Position numbers and translations under genes: made by a program. A stretch of DNA of 64,000 nt from assembly GCF_011617705.1 (NCBI RefSeq), contig NZ_CP050154.1, positions 2,108,001 through 2,172,000 on the forward strand. The letters are read 5' to 3'. This DNA comes from Brevibacterium limosum. GTDB taxonomy: Bacteria > Actinomycetota > Actinomycetes > Actinomycetales > Brevibacteriaceae. Positions 28,428-37,157 of the stretch are shown here, piece after piece; within the stretch, counting starts at the first letter, position 1; every line of letters starts with the position of its first letter. The notes below the pieces were generated by a model, which saw nothing but the letters and a program-made list of their open reading frames with translations, was not told where the DNA came from and made no database searches.

Positions 28428-29207
28428 GTGGTGAAGATCCTGCTGCCGCCCTCCGAGGGCAAGACTCCGTCGTCAACCGGCCCCTCCCTCGACCTCGACA
28501 GACTCTCGGCTCCGGAACTCACCGCGAAACGCAAGCGGGTCCTGTCCGCACTGAAGAAGGTCTCGAAGCGTCGGGATGCCCTCGAGAAGCTCGGTGTCGG
28601 AGCGTCACTGGCAGAGGACGTCGAACGGAACACGGTTCTCGATGAGATCCCCTGCGCTCCCGCTCTGCTCACCTACTCCGGGGTCCTCTACGAGGCAATG
28701 GGCGCCGGCGAGCTGGTGGCTCGTGCGGAACGGGACGAGACTCTGCGCGAACGCCTCCACGACGTCCACGTCTTCTCGGCCCTGTTCGGTCGAGTCCACG
28801 GACTCGATGAGATCCCCGCTTATCGTCTGGCGATGAAGACCGATCTGGGGACCCTGGGAAAGCTGACGTCCTATTGGAAGCCGATTCTGGCGAAGTCGTG
28901 TTCCCTCGACTCCGCCGAGGTGGCCCTCGACTGCCGTTCGAGCGATTACCGTTCAGTGTGGCCGGGACCCAACGATCAGGTCGTCACCATGGGCGCCGTG
29001 TCCGTCAGTGACGGAAAGCGTCGTGTCGTCTCCCATTGGGCGAAGTTCTACAGGGGTGAGTTCGCCGGTCGGCTGCTCTCCGACGACCGTCCTCTGCCGG
29101 AGACTGCCGAGGGGCTCCTGGCGCGGGCCGAAGAGTTCTACGAGGTCGAGTTCACCGCACCGACGAAATCGAAACCGGCGAACCTCATGATCGTCCTCCG
29201 GGACTGA
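28428..29207 (+). CDS. yaaA: Peroxide stress protein YaaA (DUF328)
   Basis: 259-residue member of the YaaA/DUF328 family, a DNA-binding protein that in E. coli lowers free iron under peroxide stress. Family blocks: LLPPSEGKT at the N-terminus, LTYSGVLYEAM, FSALFGRVHGLDEIPAYRL, LDCRSSDYRSVW and AKFYRGEFAGRLL. Two adjacent GTG codons could start it (28428 or 28431). It is divergent from rnpB. The stress role is carried over from the family. Confidence 0.9.
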   Translation: MVKILLPPSEGKTPSSTGPSLDLDRLSAPELTAKRKRVLSALKKVSKRRDALEKLGVGASLAEDVERNTVLDEIPCAPALLTYSGVLYEAMGAGELVARAERDETLRERLHDVHVFSALFGRVHGLDEIPAYRLAMKTDLGTLGKLTSYWKPILAKSCSLDSAEVALDCRSSDYRSVWPGPNDQVVTMGAVSVSDGKRRVVSHWAKFYRGEFAGRLLSDDRPLPETAEGLLARAEEFYEVEFTAPTKSKPANLMIVLRD

Positions 29208-29247
29208 CCTGTCCTCCGGAGGCGAACGGCGATCGGCTGAATCGAGT

Positions 29248-29976
29248 TCAGCTGCGGCGCAGGAGCACCGCTTCGCACTCCTCGCACTCATAGGTTTCGT
29301 TGACATCGGCTCCGAGCATCCCATGCCATGCGGCCCCGCCGATCTCCTGCCCGCACGCCTGACAGTTCGGCCCGTTGAGCAGCGCGGCTCCGGGCCCGCC
29401 CTGCCGGACATTGGCATCGAATGCCGTGAGCAGCTGCTGCGGCATTTCGCTTCTCGGACCTGCCGCAGCGGATTCGTTGTCGGCGATGAGGTCACGCAGT
29501 TCGGCCTTCCGGTCCTTCACCGCGGTCTGCACCTCTTTGCCGGAGGCCGTGACGTCGGCGATCCGATCATCGACTGCCGAAAGCTCGGCTTCGGCGGCCT
29601 CGAGGTGTTCCATCTCCTCCAGCTGTGACTCCTCGATCTCGGAGACCCGAGCTTCGTGACCGGCGATCTCCTCCTGCAGATTCACCATGTCTCGGCTCGT
29701 CAGGCCGGTGCCGTCGTTGAGTTCGGCGGTCTTCTTCTCGATCTTCGCCCGCTGTGCTTCGATGAGTTCGGTCGCTTCGGCGATGGCCTGCTGGTGGCCC
29801 TCGGCGACTGCGGCGGCTTCGGTCCGCTTCTCTCCGAGCTCCTTGTGGCGGGTGATGAGCTCCTGTAGCTCTTCGGCCCGCTTCGGATTGTCGTGTTCGA
29901 ACCGCAGAGCACGTCCGTGGGCGGTGAGCTCGATGAGGGTCTGAAGTGCCGTTCTCTGGCTGTCGGTGATGAGCAT
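29248..29976 (-). CDS. Coiled-coil zinc-ribbon protein (DUF164/CdsZ-like)
   Basis: 242 residues from ATG 29976, start set by the ribosome site GAGGAG. About residues 10-150 form long antiparallel coiled coils rich in Glu, Lys and Ala; the C-terminus is a four-Cys zinc ribbon (NCQACG and YECEECEAVL). This is the DUF164 type, routinely paired with a NIF3 gene in actinobacteria, as here. It may bind nucleic acid or act as a scaffold; its exact role is not known. It follows the NIF3 gene on the same strand. Confidence 0.85.
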   Translation of the reverse strand: MLITDSQRTALQTLIELTAHGRALRFEHDNPKRAEELQELITRHKELGEKRTEAAAVAEGHQQAIAEATELIEAQRAKIEKKTAELNDGTGLTSRDMVNLQEEIAGHEARVSEIEESQLEEMEHLEAAEAELSAVDDRIADVTASGKEVQTAVKDRKAELRDLIADNESAAAGPRSEMPQQLLTAFDANVRQGGPGAALLNGPNCQACGQEIGGAAWHGMLGADVNETYECEECEAVLLRRS

Positions 29977-29990
29977 CGTCGGTCTCCTCG

Positions 29991-30845
29991 TCAGTAGCGT
30001 TCGACCCAGGGGTCGGTGTTGACCGCCGAGTGCTGCAGCGAGACGGTGAACCCGCGTGCGGCGAATTCGGCTTCCAGCGCTTCGGCCGCCGCAGTGAGCC
30101 ACACCGTCTCCGACGCCCAGTGGGAGACGTCGATGAGCGAGAGCCCGCTCTCCCGGCGATTCGCAGTGTCGAGCGCCTCTGTGGCGGGGTGGTGGCGCAG
30201 GTCGGCAGTCACATACACGTCGGCCCCGCTGGCTCGGACCTCGTCGAAGAGCGAATCACCGGCGCCGCCGCAGACGGCCACGCGGGTCACTGGCGCTGCC
30301 GGGTCGCCTGCGATGCGCACCCCGGTCGTGGTGCGCGGCAGGTGAGCGGCCAAGCGTCTGGCCAAGTCTCGGACAGGGGTGGGATGATCAAGATCGCCGA
30401 CGCGACCGATCCCCGTCGGCTGGGAGTCGGTGTCCGGTCCGTCAGCAAGGCTGTGCGCAGCCAAGGGCTGCGCATCCTCGATGCCCATGAGTGAGATGAG
30501 CACTTCCGAGACTCCGCCGCGAGCCGAATCGGCGTTCGTGTGCGCGTTGAACAACGCAATATCGTTGCTGATGAGCGTGTGCACGGCCCCGCCCTTCAGC
30601 GTTGCGGCGTTGACCGACTTCACGGGTTTGAGCATGAGCGGATGATGGTTGAACACCAGATCCGCACCAAGGACGACAGCCTCGGCGATCACAGCGTCCA
30701 TCGGGTCCAGTGCCAAGAGGATCGAACGGACCTCGGCGTCGGGGTCACCGACCGCCAATCCCACGGAGTCCCAGGACTCGGCCAGGGCCGGCGGCCACAG
30801 CGAGTCGAAGACCTCAACGCAGTCGCTCACCTTCGGATGTCTCAT
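29991..30845 (-). CDS. NIF3-like dinuclear metal protein
   Basis: 284 residues of the NIF3/YbgI family, ring-forming proteins with a two-metal site. Visible ligands: FNHHPLM (two His), NAHTNADSA (His and Asp nearby) and a C-terminal DVSHWASETVW with His and Glu. Glu-rich or insert domains of some homologues are absent. The usual annotation, GTP cyclohydrolase type 2, is not well established for this family. It is the first gene of a pair with the zinc-ribbon gene and divergent from the acyl-CoA ligase. Confidence 0.88.
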   Translation of the reverse strand: MRHPKVSDCVEVFDSLWPPALAESWDSVGLAVGDPDAEVRSILLALDPMDAVIAEAVVLGADLVFNHHPLMLKPVKSVNAATLKGGAVHTLISNDIALFNAHTNADSARGGVSEVLISLMGIEDAQPLAAHSLADGPDTDSQPTGIGRVGDLDHPTPVRDLARRLAAHLPRTTTGVRIAGDPAAPVTRVAVCGGAGDSLFDEVRASGADVYVTADLRHHPATEALDTANRRESGLSLIDVSHWASETVWLTAAAEALEAEFAARGFTVSLQHSAVNTDPWVERY

Positions 30846-30938
30846 GCCCCCACACTATTACATCGGGGCCGGCGACCATGGCCTGCATCGCGGTGGCCGC
30901 GACCATGCCGAGGGCGAGGCAGAGATCGGCGGACGATT

Positions 30939-30967
30939 TTCGACGAACGTGATTTCGCTCATATATT
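30939..30967 (+). promoter_or_regulatory. Putative leaderless promoter of the acyl-CoA ligase gene
   Basis: TTCGAC (30939-30944), 17 bases, TATATT (30962-30967). Transcription would start six or seven bases later, at the ATG at 30974, with no ribosome site in between. Confidence 0.45.
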
Positions 30968-30973
30968 AGGACC

Positions 30974-32515
30974 ATGACAACTGCACGCACCTCCTCCGAC
31001 TCACCCGCCATCGGAAATTCGTCCACGGTCTCCGATCTCATCCGCCGCAGTGCCGGTCGCTTCCCCTCCGACACGGCCCTCGAGTTCGCCGACCGGATCT
31101 GGACCTATGCACAACTCGACGCTGCCGTGACTGCGGTGGCCCGCGAACTCGACCGTCTCGGCGTGGCGAAGGGCGACCGGGTCGCCGCCTATGGAAAGAA
31201 CTCCGATCTCTTCGCCCTCCTCTACCTCGGCTGCGCCCGCGCCGGGTTCGTCCATGTGCCGGTGAACTATCAGCTGAAGAACGACGAGCTCGACTACATC
31301 CTCAGCAACTCCGGCGCCGAGATCGTCTTCGCCGATGCCGACCTCATGTCGGCTGTCACCTCGACTCCGACCGGAGCCGGGGCGCAGGTGATCGACTTCG
31401 CCGCTCTGGTTCCGGTCGCCACGTCCGATTCGATCGCCCCTGCCGGGACCGCAGAGTTCTCCGTCGACGACACGGATGTCGCGCAGCTGCTCTATACCTC
31501 TGGCACCACCTCGGCGCCCAAGGGAGCGGTGATGACGCATCGTGCCCTTCTGCACGAGTACCTGTCATCCCTCATGTCACTCGACTTCGCTGCGACTGAC
31601 CGTGCCGTCCATGCGCTCCCCCTCTATCATTCGGCCCAGATGCACGTCTTCCTGCTGCCTCTGCTGTCGATCGGGGCGCACAACATCATCGTTCCGGCAC
31701 CGGTTCCCGAGCAGCTGCTGGCCATCTTCGAAGAACGCAAGATCAATTCGTTCTTCGCCGCGCCCACCGTCTGGGTGGCCCTGGCCAACAGCCCCGATCT
31801 CGAGACCCGCAATCTCGACAACCTCCGCAAGGCCTACTACGGTGCCTCGATCATGCCCGGGCCGATCCTCGACCGCCTGCGCACCCGGCTGCCTCAGTTG
31901 GGATTCTTCAACTGCTTCGGACAGTCCGAGCTCGGACCGCTGTGCTCGGTGCTGCGCCCCGAGGAGCATGACGATCATCCGGGCTCGGCCGGTCGTCCGG
32001 TCATGTTCGTCGAAACCCGTGTCGTCGATTCCGCAGGCAGCGATGTCGGGCCCGGTGAAGAGGGAGAGATCCTCTATCGCTCGCCGCAGCTGTGCGAAGG
32101 CTATTGGAATCGTCCGGAGGCCACCGCAGAGGCGTTCGAGGATGGCTGGTTCCATTCCGGCGACCTGGTCAAGGTCGACGATGCCGGATTCATCGAGGTC
32201 GTCGACCGAGTCAAAGACGCGATCAACACCGGTGGTGTGCTGGTGGCCAGTCGGCAGGTGGAGGATGCGATCTTCGAGCTGCCCCAGGTCGCCGAGGTGG
32301 CCGTGGTCGGAATCGCCGACGAGAAGTGGATCGAGGCGATCTCGGCATTCGTCGTGCTCAAGGACGGCCAACCGCCGCTCTCGGCCGAGGACGTCGTCGC
32401 GCAGGTGAAGAATCGCCTGGCCGGCTTCAAGGTCCCGAAGCGGGTGGAGTTCGTGGCCGAGCTGCCGAAGAACTCGGCAGGGAAGATCCTCAAGCGCAGC
32501 CTGCGCGAGACCTGA
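30974..32515 (+). CDS. Acyl-CoA synthetase (AMP-forming, FadD type)
   Basis: 513-residue adenylate-forming enzyme that activates a carboxylic acid to its CoA thioester. Motifs: LLYTSGTTSAPKGAVMTH (P-loop), NCFGQSELGPL (A5), YRSPQLCEGYWNRPE, GWFHSGDLVKVDDAGFIEVVDR (A7-A8) and PKNSAGKILKRSLRE with the catalytic Lys. The binding pocket sequence YYGASIMPGPILD is typical of medium- or long-chain fatty acid ligases, but the substrate cannot be read off. It is alone in its transcription unit and convergent with bioB. Confidence 0.9.
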   Translation: MTTARTSSDSPAIGNSSTVSDLIRRSAGRFPSDTALEFADRIWTYAQLDAAVTAVARELDRLGVAKGDRVAAYGKNSDLFALLYLGCARAGFVHVPVNYQLKNDELDYILSNSGAEIVFADADLMSAVTSTPTGAGAQVIDFAALVPVATSDSIAPAGTAEFSVDDTDVAQLLYTSGTTSAPKGAVMTHRALLHEYLSSLMSLDFAATDRAVHALPLYHSAQMHVFLLPLLSIGAHNIIVPAPVPEQLLAIFEERKINSFFAAPTVWVALANSPDLETRNLDNLRKAYYGASIMPGPILDRLRTRLPQLGFFNCFGQSELGPLCSVLRPEEHDDHPGSAGRPVMFVETRVVDSAGSDVGPGEEGEILYRSPQLCEGYWNRPEATAEAFEDGWFHSGDLVKVDDAGFIEVVDRVKDAINTGGVLVASRQVEDAIFELPQVAEVAVVGIADEKWIEAISAFVVLKDGQPPLSAEDVVAQVKNRLAGFKVPKRVEFVAELPKNSAGKILKRSLRET

Positions 32516-32538
32516 GTCCGTCGGGTGCGCTCACCTGC

Positions 32539-33565
32539 TCAGGCGTTCGCGACCTGAGCGGTGCCGGCGCCTCGCCTGCGGATGATGGGATCGCGGTGGT
32601 CGGCCGCCTCGGCGCGCTGAGATTCAGAATCACGAGCCTTCGCGCATTCGCCGTCCCGGCCGAGGATCGTGAAGCCGTTGTCGCGGATCATGGCGAGGTC
32701 GTCGGCAGCGGCCTGACCTTCGGCGGTGAGGTAGTCGCCGAGGGAGATCGAATTCGCCAGGTGCAGCGCCATCGGCTGCAGGGACTTGAGATGGATCTCG
32801 CGGCCGCCGGCCAGGCGGATCTCGCGGTCGGGGCAGACGAATCGTGCCGTCGAAGGGGACGAGGAAGTTGATCGGGATCGAGTCGGATTCGAGCTCCTTC
32901 AGGGCGAAGAGCGCCTCGACGATCTGCTCATCGCTTTCGCCGAGGCCGACGATGAGCCCGCTGCAGGGTGAGAGTCCCGCCGATTTGGCGAGTTCGACGG
33001 TGTTGGTCCGGTCGTCGTAGCTGTGGGTCCTGACAATGTTGTCGTGGAAGGATTCGGAGGTGTTGATGTTGTGGTTGTAGGCATCGGCTCCTGCCCCTTT
33101 CAGCGTTTCGGCTTGACCGTTCTTGAGGATGCCCAGGCACGCGCACACCTCGACCTCCGGATTCTCATCCTTGAGACGTTCGACGATGGCACCGACGCGA
33201 TCGACGTCACGGCGGCTGGGTCCGCGACCGCTGGCGACGAGGCAGACGCGGGAGGCTCCCCCGTCGATGCCCTTGCCCGCCTGATCCATGGCCCCCTCGA
33301 TGCTCAGCCACGAGTATCTGAGGATCTCGGCTTTCGACCCCAGCGACTGAGAGCAGCAGGTGCAGCTCTCCGGGCACATTCCCGACTTGAGGTTGACGAG
33401 GTAGTTGAGCTTGATCGTCATCCCGAAGTGCTCCCTGCGCAGTCGTGACCCGGCGTTGACGAGGGTGAGGAGGTCCGTGTCGGGTGTGGACAGCAGCGTC
33501 AGCGCCTCGGCTTCGGTGATCGCGCCTCCGCCGAGGATGGAGTCGACAAGTCGGTCAGGGTTCAC
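32539..33565 (-). pseudogene. bioB: Biotin synthase, broken by an internal deletion and frameshift
   Basis: Radical SAM enzyme for the last step of biotin synthesis. From the GTG at 33565 the frame reads as normal BioB with CPESCTCC (cluster Cys), SRVCLVASGRG, ACLGILKNGQAE, AYNHNINTSESF and [11 protein letters not shown]. At about 32842 the frame changes: the family sequence resumes one frame over as [15 protein letters not shown] and [14 protein letters not shown] and runs to the stop at 32539. Against family members about 21 codons between FDGT and FVCPD are missing, so roughly 62 bases were lost, which shifts the frame. Any product would lack the end of the barrel. An assembly error is the alternative. 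Confidence 0.85.
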
Positions 33566-33629
33566 AGTCGAATGGTCCTTTGAATCTGCGGAAATGAACG
33601 TGTTGAGAGTCTGCCCAGGTCAACAATCC

Positions 33630-33642
33630 TGAACACTGTTCA
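33630..33642 (-). promoter_or_regulatory. BioQ-type operator upstream of bioB
   Basis: TGAACACTGTTCA is a perfect palindrome of form TGAAC-N3-GTTCA, close to the published actinobacterial BioQ motif TGAAC-N3-GTTAC. It lies 65 bases before the bioB start, where a repressor would block transcription. The regulator itself is not proven; a TetR gene 2 kb away (35683) is a candidate. Confidence 0.6.
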
Positions 33643-33825
33643 ACACTGTATCAGAGGTGTGATTCTGCTCTCCTCTTCGGGCCCTGGTCGCAATGTCGTC
33701 GCATGCCGAGCGGTGACCGAGTCGGCGCAGCGGTGACCTGGAGCATAGAATTCTTCCGATGGCACGGGCCCCTGTCCGGTCCCGGGTTCGGGCCCGGCAC
33801 GGGGACGAACGGAACGAGGAGCACA

Positions 33826-35265
33826 ATGGCGGATTCGGCACAGACGGACGCTCAGGACAGAACAGGCAGCCGTCGTGGCTGGCGTCTGCACGGGGACGGG
33901 CGGACGATCGCCTCCGGTGAAAAGGTTCTGCCCGAGGAACGCCTGAGCTGGCCGCGGACCATCAGCATCGGCGCTCAGCATGTCGTAGCGATGTTCGGAG
34001 CCACGTTCCTCGTCCCGCTGCTCACCGGATTCCCGCCGTCGACGACGCTGTTCTTCACCGCCATCGGGACGTTGCTCTTCCTGCTCATCACGAAGGGCAT
34101 GATGCCCTCCTATCTCGGGTCGTCGTTCGGTCTGCTCGCTCCGATCGGCGCCGTCACGGGGTTCTCGGCAACCGCCGGGGAGGAGCTCGAACCGCACGCG
34201 ATGGCGCTGGCTCAAGGCGGAATCATCTCCGTGGGAGTCACCCTTGCGCTGGTCGGCCTCGTCGTCCACTTCGTCGGCGTCCGGTGGATCGAGGTGACCA
34301 TGCCGCCAGTCGTCACCGGCGCCATCGTGGCACTCATCGGCCTCAACCTGGCCCCGGCCGCATGGGACTGGGTCAAGGCGGCTCCCCTGACGGCCGTGAT
34401 CACGATCGTCGCCATCCTGCTGACCACGGTGCTCTTCCGCGGAATGCTCGGCAGGCTCTCGATCCTCATCGGCGTCCTCGTCGGATACGGCGCGGCATGG
34501 CTGCAGGGCGAGCTCGACTTCTCCACAGTCACGGAGGCGGACTGGGTGGGGCTGCCCGCATTCCACGCTCCGGCCTTCGATCTCGGCTACCTCGGACTCT
34601 TCCTGCCCGTCGTCCTCGTCCTCATCGCCGAGAACATCGGTCACGTGAAGTCGGTCGCCGCAATGACCGGCCGCGACCTCGACAGACTGACCGGCCGCAC
34701 TCTCTTCGCCGACGGCTTCTCCACGATCCTCGCCGGGTCCGGAGGCGGTTCCGGAACGACGACCTATGCCGAGAACATCGGCGTCATGGCCGCGACCCGC
34801 ATCTTCTCCACCGCCGCCTACCTGTGCGCGGCTGTCATCGCGCTCATCCTCAGCATGCTGCCGAAGTTCGGCGAGATCATCGCCACGATCCCTCCCGGCG
34901 TCCTCGGCGGCGCGGCGACCGTGCTCTACGGAATGATCGGAATGCTCGGCGTTCGGATCTGGGTGGAGAACAAGGTCGACTTCTCCAACCCGATCAATCT
35001 CAACACCGCCGCGGTCTCGCTCATCGTCGCCATCGCGAACTTCACCTGGACGCCGGGCGGACTGCAGTTCGAGGGCATCGCCCTGGGCACCGCCTCGGCG
35101 ATCATCGTCTATCAGGTCATGAAGGCGATCGCCCGGTGGCGCGGTACGGATCCCGACCTCGTTGCCGAGAACTTCGCCGAGGCGGCCCGCCGCTCCGACT
35201 CCAGCGACGGAGATGAGCCCACCGGAGTCGATGCCGTACCCCGGGAGCCTGGCTCGCCTTCCTGA
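33826..35265 (+). CDS. Uracil/xanthine permease (NCS2 family)
   Basis: 479-residue nucleobase transporter with about 14 membrane segments. Start at ATG 33826 by the ribosome site GAGGAG; the longer frame upstream has no family similarity. Typical UraA blocks: ISIGAQHVVAMFGATFLVP, PSYLGSSFGLLAP, VVTGAIVALIGLNLAP, LIAENIGHVKSVA and GGSGTTTYAENIGVMAATR. It probably imports uracil with protons. A TAGAAT -10 element lies at 33746-33751 and a GC-rich leader precedes the start. Substrate assigned from similarity to UraA only. Confidence 0.88.
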   Translation: MADSAQTDAQDRTGSRRGWRLHGDGRTIASGEKVLPEERLSWPRTISIGAQHVVAMFGATFLVPLLTGFPPSTTLFFTAIGTLLFLLITKGMMPSYLGSSFGLLAPIGAVTGFSATAGEELEPHAMALAQGGIISVGVTLALVGLVVHFVGVRWIEVTMPPVVTGAIVALIGLNLAPAAWDWVKAAPLTAVITIVAILLTTVLFRGMLGRLSILIGVLVGYGAAWLQGELDFSTVTEADWVGLPAFHAPAFDLGYLGLFLPVVLVLIAENIGHVKSVAAMTGRDLDRLTGRTLFADGFSTILAGSGGGSGTTTYAENIGVMAATRIFSTAAYLCAAVIALILSMLPKFGEIIATIPPGVLGGAATVLYGMIGMLGVRIWVENKVDFSNPINLNTAAVSLIVAIANFTWTPGGLQFEGIALGTASAIIVYQVMKAIARWRGTDPDLVAENFAEAARRSDSSDGDEPTGVDAVPREPGSPS

Positions 35266-35480
35266 GAGCGAATCGCGGCGGCATGCACCGTCATCATCTT
35301 CTGGGCGCATCGTCATCACGTGCCGAACCAGCCATCGGGCTATGGCCTGAGTATCTGTTCGGAATGTGATGACGGTGGTGCTGTGAGACAGAGGAGTCTG
35401 TCTGCACCGCGGCCCCGGAGACGGTCTGGACAGCAGGTTTCAGGGCCGTGACGTGCGGGGACGGCGGGCCGCAGATGCAG

Positions 35481-35518
35481 AAGTGCCGCAGCCTCGCCTG
35501 AGCGATGCTGCGGCACTT
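35481..35518 (-). terminator. Terminator after tRNA-Pro
   Basis: AAGTGCCGCAGC (35481-35492) and GCTGCGGCACTT (35507-35518) form a perfect 12-bp stem, with TCGC/GCGA pairing again inside. It lies just downstream of tRNA-Pro on the minus strand. Confidence 0.7.
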
Positions 35519-35526
35519 TCCCTTGG

Positions 35527-35600
35527 TCGGGATAGCGGGATTCGAACCCACGACCTCCTCGTCCCGAACGAGGCGCGCTACCAAGCTGCGCTATATCCCG
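35527..35600 (-). tRNA. tRNA-Pro (CGG)
   Basis: On the minus strand the acceptor arms CGGGATA and TATCCCG pair. The anticodon stem CCTCG/CGAGG encloses TTCGGGA, giving anticodon CGG (codon CCG). The T loop GGGTTCGAATCCC is canonical. No CCA is encoded. Confidence 0.96.
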
Positions 35601-35682
35601 TGACCAGGAACTACTATAGCGATGGGAACGCGATCTGAAAAATCGGGACGGGCCGCTTTAGAAGAATGAAAGGTATGTCTCA

Positions 35683-36180
35683 TTGGCACTGACAGCCGAA
35701 AGCATCACCACCACTGCATTGGACATCCTTTCGCGTTACGGTCTCGGCGACCTGTCCATGCGCCGACTCGCCCGTGAACTCGAGGTTCAGCCCTCGGCGC
35801 TGTACTGGCATGTCAAGGACAAGCAGTCTCTTCTCATCCTCATTTCGCGCAGCCTCAAGGCCGAAGTCGACACTCTCTGCCCCGGTGCCGCCGACCCCCT
35901 CGCAGCGGCCATGTCCCTGCGGGAGGTGCTGCTGAAATACCGTGACGGCGCCGAGATCATGCTGCTGGGCTATTCGATCGACCCGGCAGAAGTCACCCCG
36001 CAGGCGCTGACGGCCGACCGTCTGGGCGCCGAACTCTCTCAAGGCATCCTCACGCTCACGCTCGGAGCCGTCGCCGTCGAGCAGAACCGGAGACTCTTCG
36101 AGGTCGACCCCGCAGATGCGGCAGAGAATTTCGCGGCGAATGCGGCACACCTGCTCCGGTCGGCCCGGACACAGCGCTGA
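35683..36180 (+). CDS. TetR family transcriptional regulator
   Basis: 165 residues with a TTG start (ribosome site GAAAGG). The N-terminal helix-turn-helix is clear: ITTTALDILSRYGLGDLSMRRLARELEVQPSALYWHVKDKQSLL, close in style to the TetR/BioQ branch (SMRRLA, QPSALYWHV). The ligand domain is short (about 110 residues). It is alone between two tRNA genes. No TGAAC-type palindrome was seen at its own promoter. Because bioB, 2 kb away, carries a BioQ-type operator, this is a reasonable but unproven BioQ candidate. Confidence 0.82.
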   Translation: MALTAESITTTALDILSRYGLGDLSMRRLARELEVQPSALYWHVKDKQSLLILISRSLKAEVDTLCPGAADPLAAAMSLREVLLKYRDGAEIMLLGYSIDPAEVTPQALTADRLGAELSQGILTLTLGAVAVEQNRRLFEVDPADAAENFAANAAHLLRSARTQR

Positions 36181-36274
36181 CCGACGCTGTGATCGCCGGC
36201 ATTCCCGTTTCGCGGCTCACCCTGGGGTATGACATACTGATCGAGCGCTGTCGGAGTCTTCGACGACGCAGGTG

Positions 36275-36348
36275 GGGCCTATAGCTCAGTTGGCTAGAGC
36301 ATCTCGTTTACACCGAGAGGGTCGGGGGTTCGAGTCCCTCTGGGCCCA
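36275..36348 (+). tRNA. tRNA-Val (TAC)
   Basis: Acceptor GGGCCTA pairs with TGGGCCC. Anticodon stem TCTCG/CGAGA encloses TTTACAC, giving anticodon TAC. T arm GGGGGTTCGAGTCCCTC. No CCA encoded. Confidence 0.95.
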
Positions 36349-36355
36349 CCGTCAG

Positions 36356-36386
36356 GGCATCCCGCAGAAACGGGGTGCCTTCTTTC
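36356..36386 (+). terminator. Terminator after tRNA-Val
   Basis: GGCATCCCG and CGGGGTGCC (36371-36379) pair with one G-U around CAGAAA, followed by TTCTTTC. Confidence 0.75.
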
Positions 36387-36507
36387 ATACCTCGACTGAG
36401 GTTACGCCGATGGCGGCTGTCCGCTTCGCGTCTCCTCGCAGGACCACAGTCATCGCCCCGGTGATAGTTTCGATGAAGAGCCATCGAAACGACTGAGAGG
36501 GGCCGCT

Positions 36508-37098
36508 GTGGCAGTTGAACCCGTCATCGACGTCCGGACCGTTCCGAAGCCGGAGCGCCATCCGCTCATCATCAGGACATATCAGGAACTTGACGTCGGC
36601 GCCGGTCTGGTCCTCATCAACGATCACGTCCCCGAAGGTCTGCGTGTGGAGATGGTCCGAGAGTTCGCCGATGCAGTGGGATGGGAACCGCTCGAGAGCA
36701 CCGAGGATGAGGTCCGAGTGCGCATCATCCGCCGTGCGTCCACCCCTGCGCCTCGCGTCGTCCTCGACGTCGCCGAGCTCAGCGACCCCGTAGAGGATTC
36801 CGGGTCCGTCTGGCAGCTGCCGAGCCGGCAGCGCGATCTCGACGCGAACGTCATCGCGCTGGCTCCCGGCGGGGAGATCCGCGAGCACACCGGTCCGCCC
36901 CTCGACGTCCTCATCCATGTCCTCGCCGGCGCAGGCACCCTGGAGATCGAAACGGGAACGATCGACCTGTCCCCCGGGCAGATCGTGTGGCTGCCCCGAC
37001 GCTCCCGCCGTCGCTTCCTCGCAGACGCCGAGGCGGGACTGCAGTACTTCTCCGTCCATCAACGCAAACAGGGACTGAGCATCACAGCCCGGCCCTGA
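36508..37098 (+). CDS. DUF2249-cupin fusion protein
   Basis: 196 residues, GTG start. About residues 1-85 resemble DUF2249 (RHPLIIRTYQELDVGAGLVLINDHVPEGLRV), a TusA-like small fold. About residues 100-190 form a single cupin barrel (LAPGGEIREHTGPPLDVLIHVLAGAGTLEI then LSPGQIVWLPRRSRRRFLAD). The cupin has one His in REHT where a metal ligand is expected. DUF2249 and cupins are often separate genes around redox or nitric-oxide stress functions; this fusion's role is unknown. It follows tRNA-Val and its terminator. Confidence 0.75.
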   Translation: MAVEPVIDVRTVPKPERHPLIIRTYQELDVGAGLVLINDHVPEGLRVEMVREFADAVGWEPLESTEDEVRVRIIRRASTPAPRVVLDVAELSDPVEDSGSVWQLPSRQRDLDANVIALAPGGEIREHTGPPLDVLIHVLAGAGTLEIETGTIDLSPGQIVWLPRRSRRRFLADAEAGLQYFSVHQRKQGLSITARP

Positions 37099-37157
37099 CC
37101 GCAGTGACGACTCCGGCCGCCGAGGTCGCGCTCAGACCTCCTGGCCAGGGTCTGTGA

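Noticed and set aside
33760..33825. GC-rich leader of the uracil permease as a pyrimidine riboswitch or PyrR site
   Set aside because: Some hairpin potential, but no PyrR-binding consensus and no anti-terminator could be drawn.
35286..35377. Inverted repeat CACCGTCATCA / TGATGACGGTG after the permease gene
   Set aside because: The 11-bp arms are 70 bases apart and no function suggests itself; too weak for a feature.
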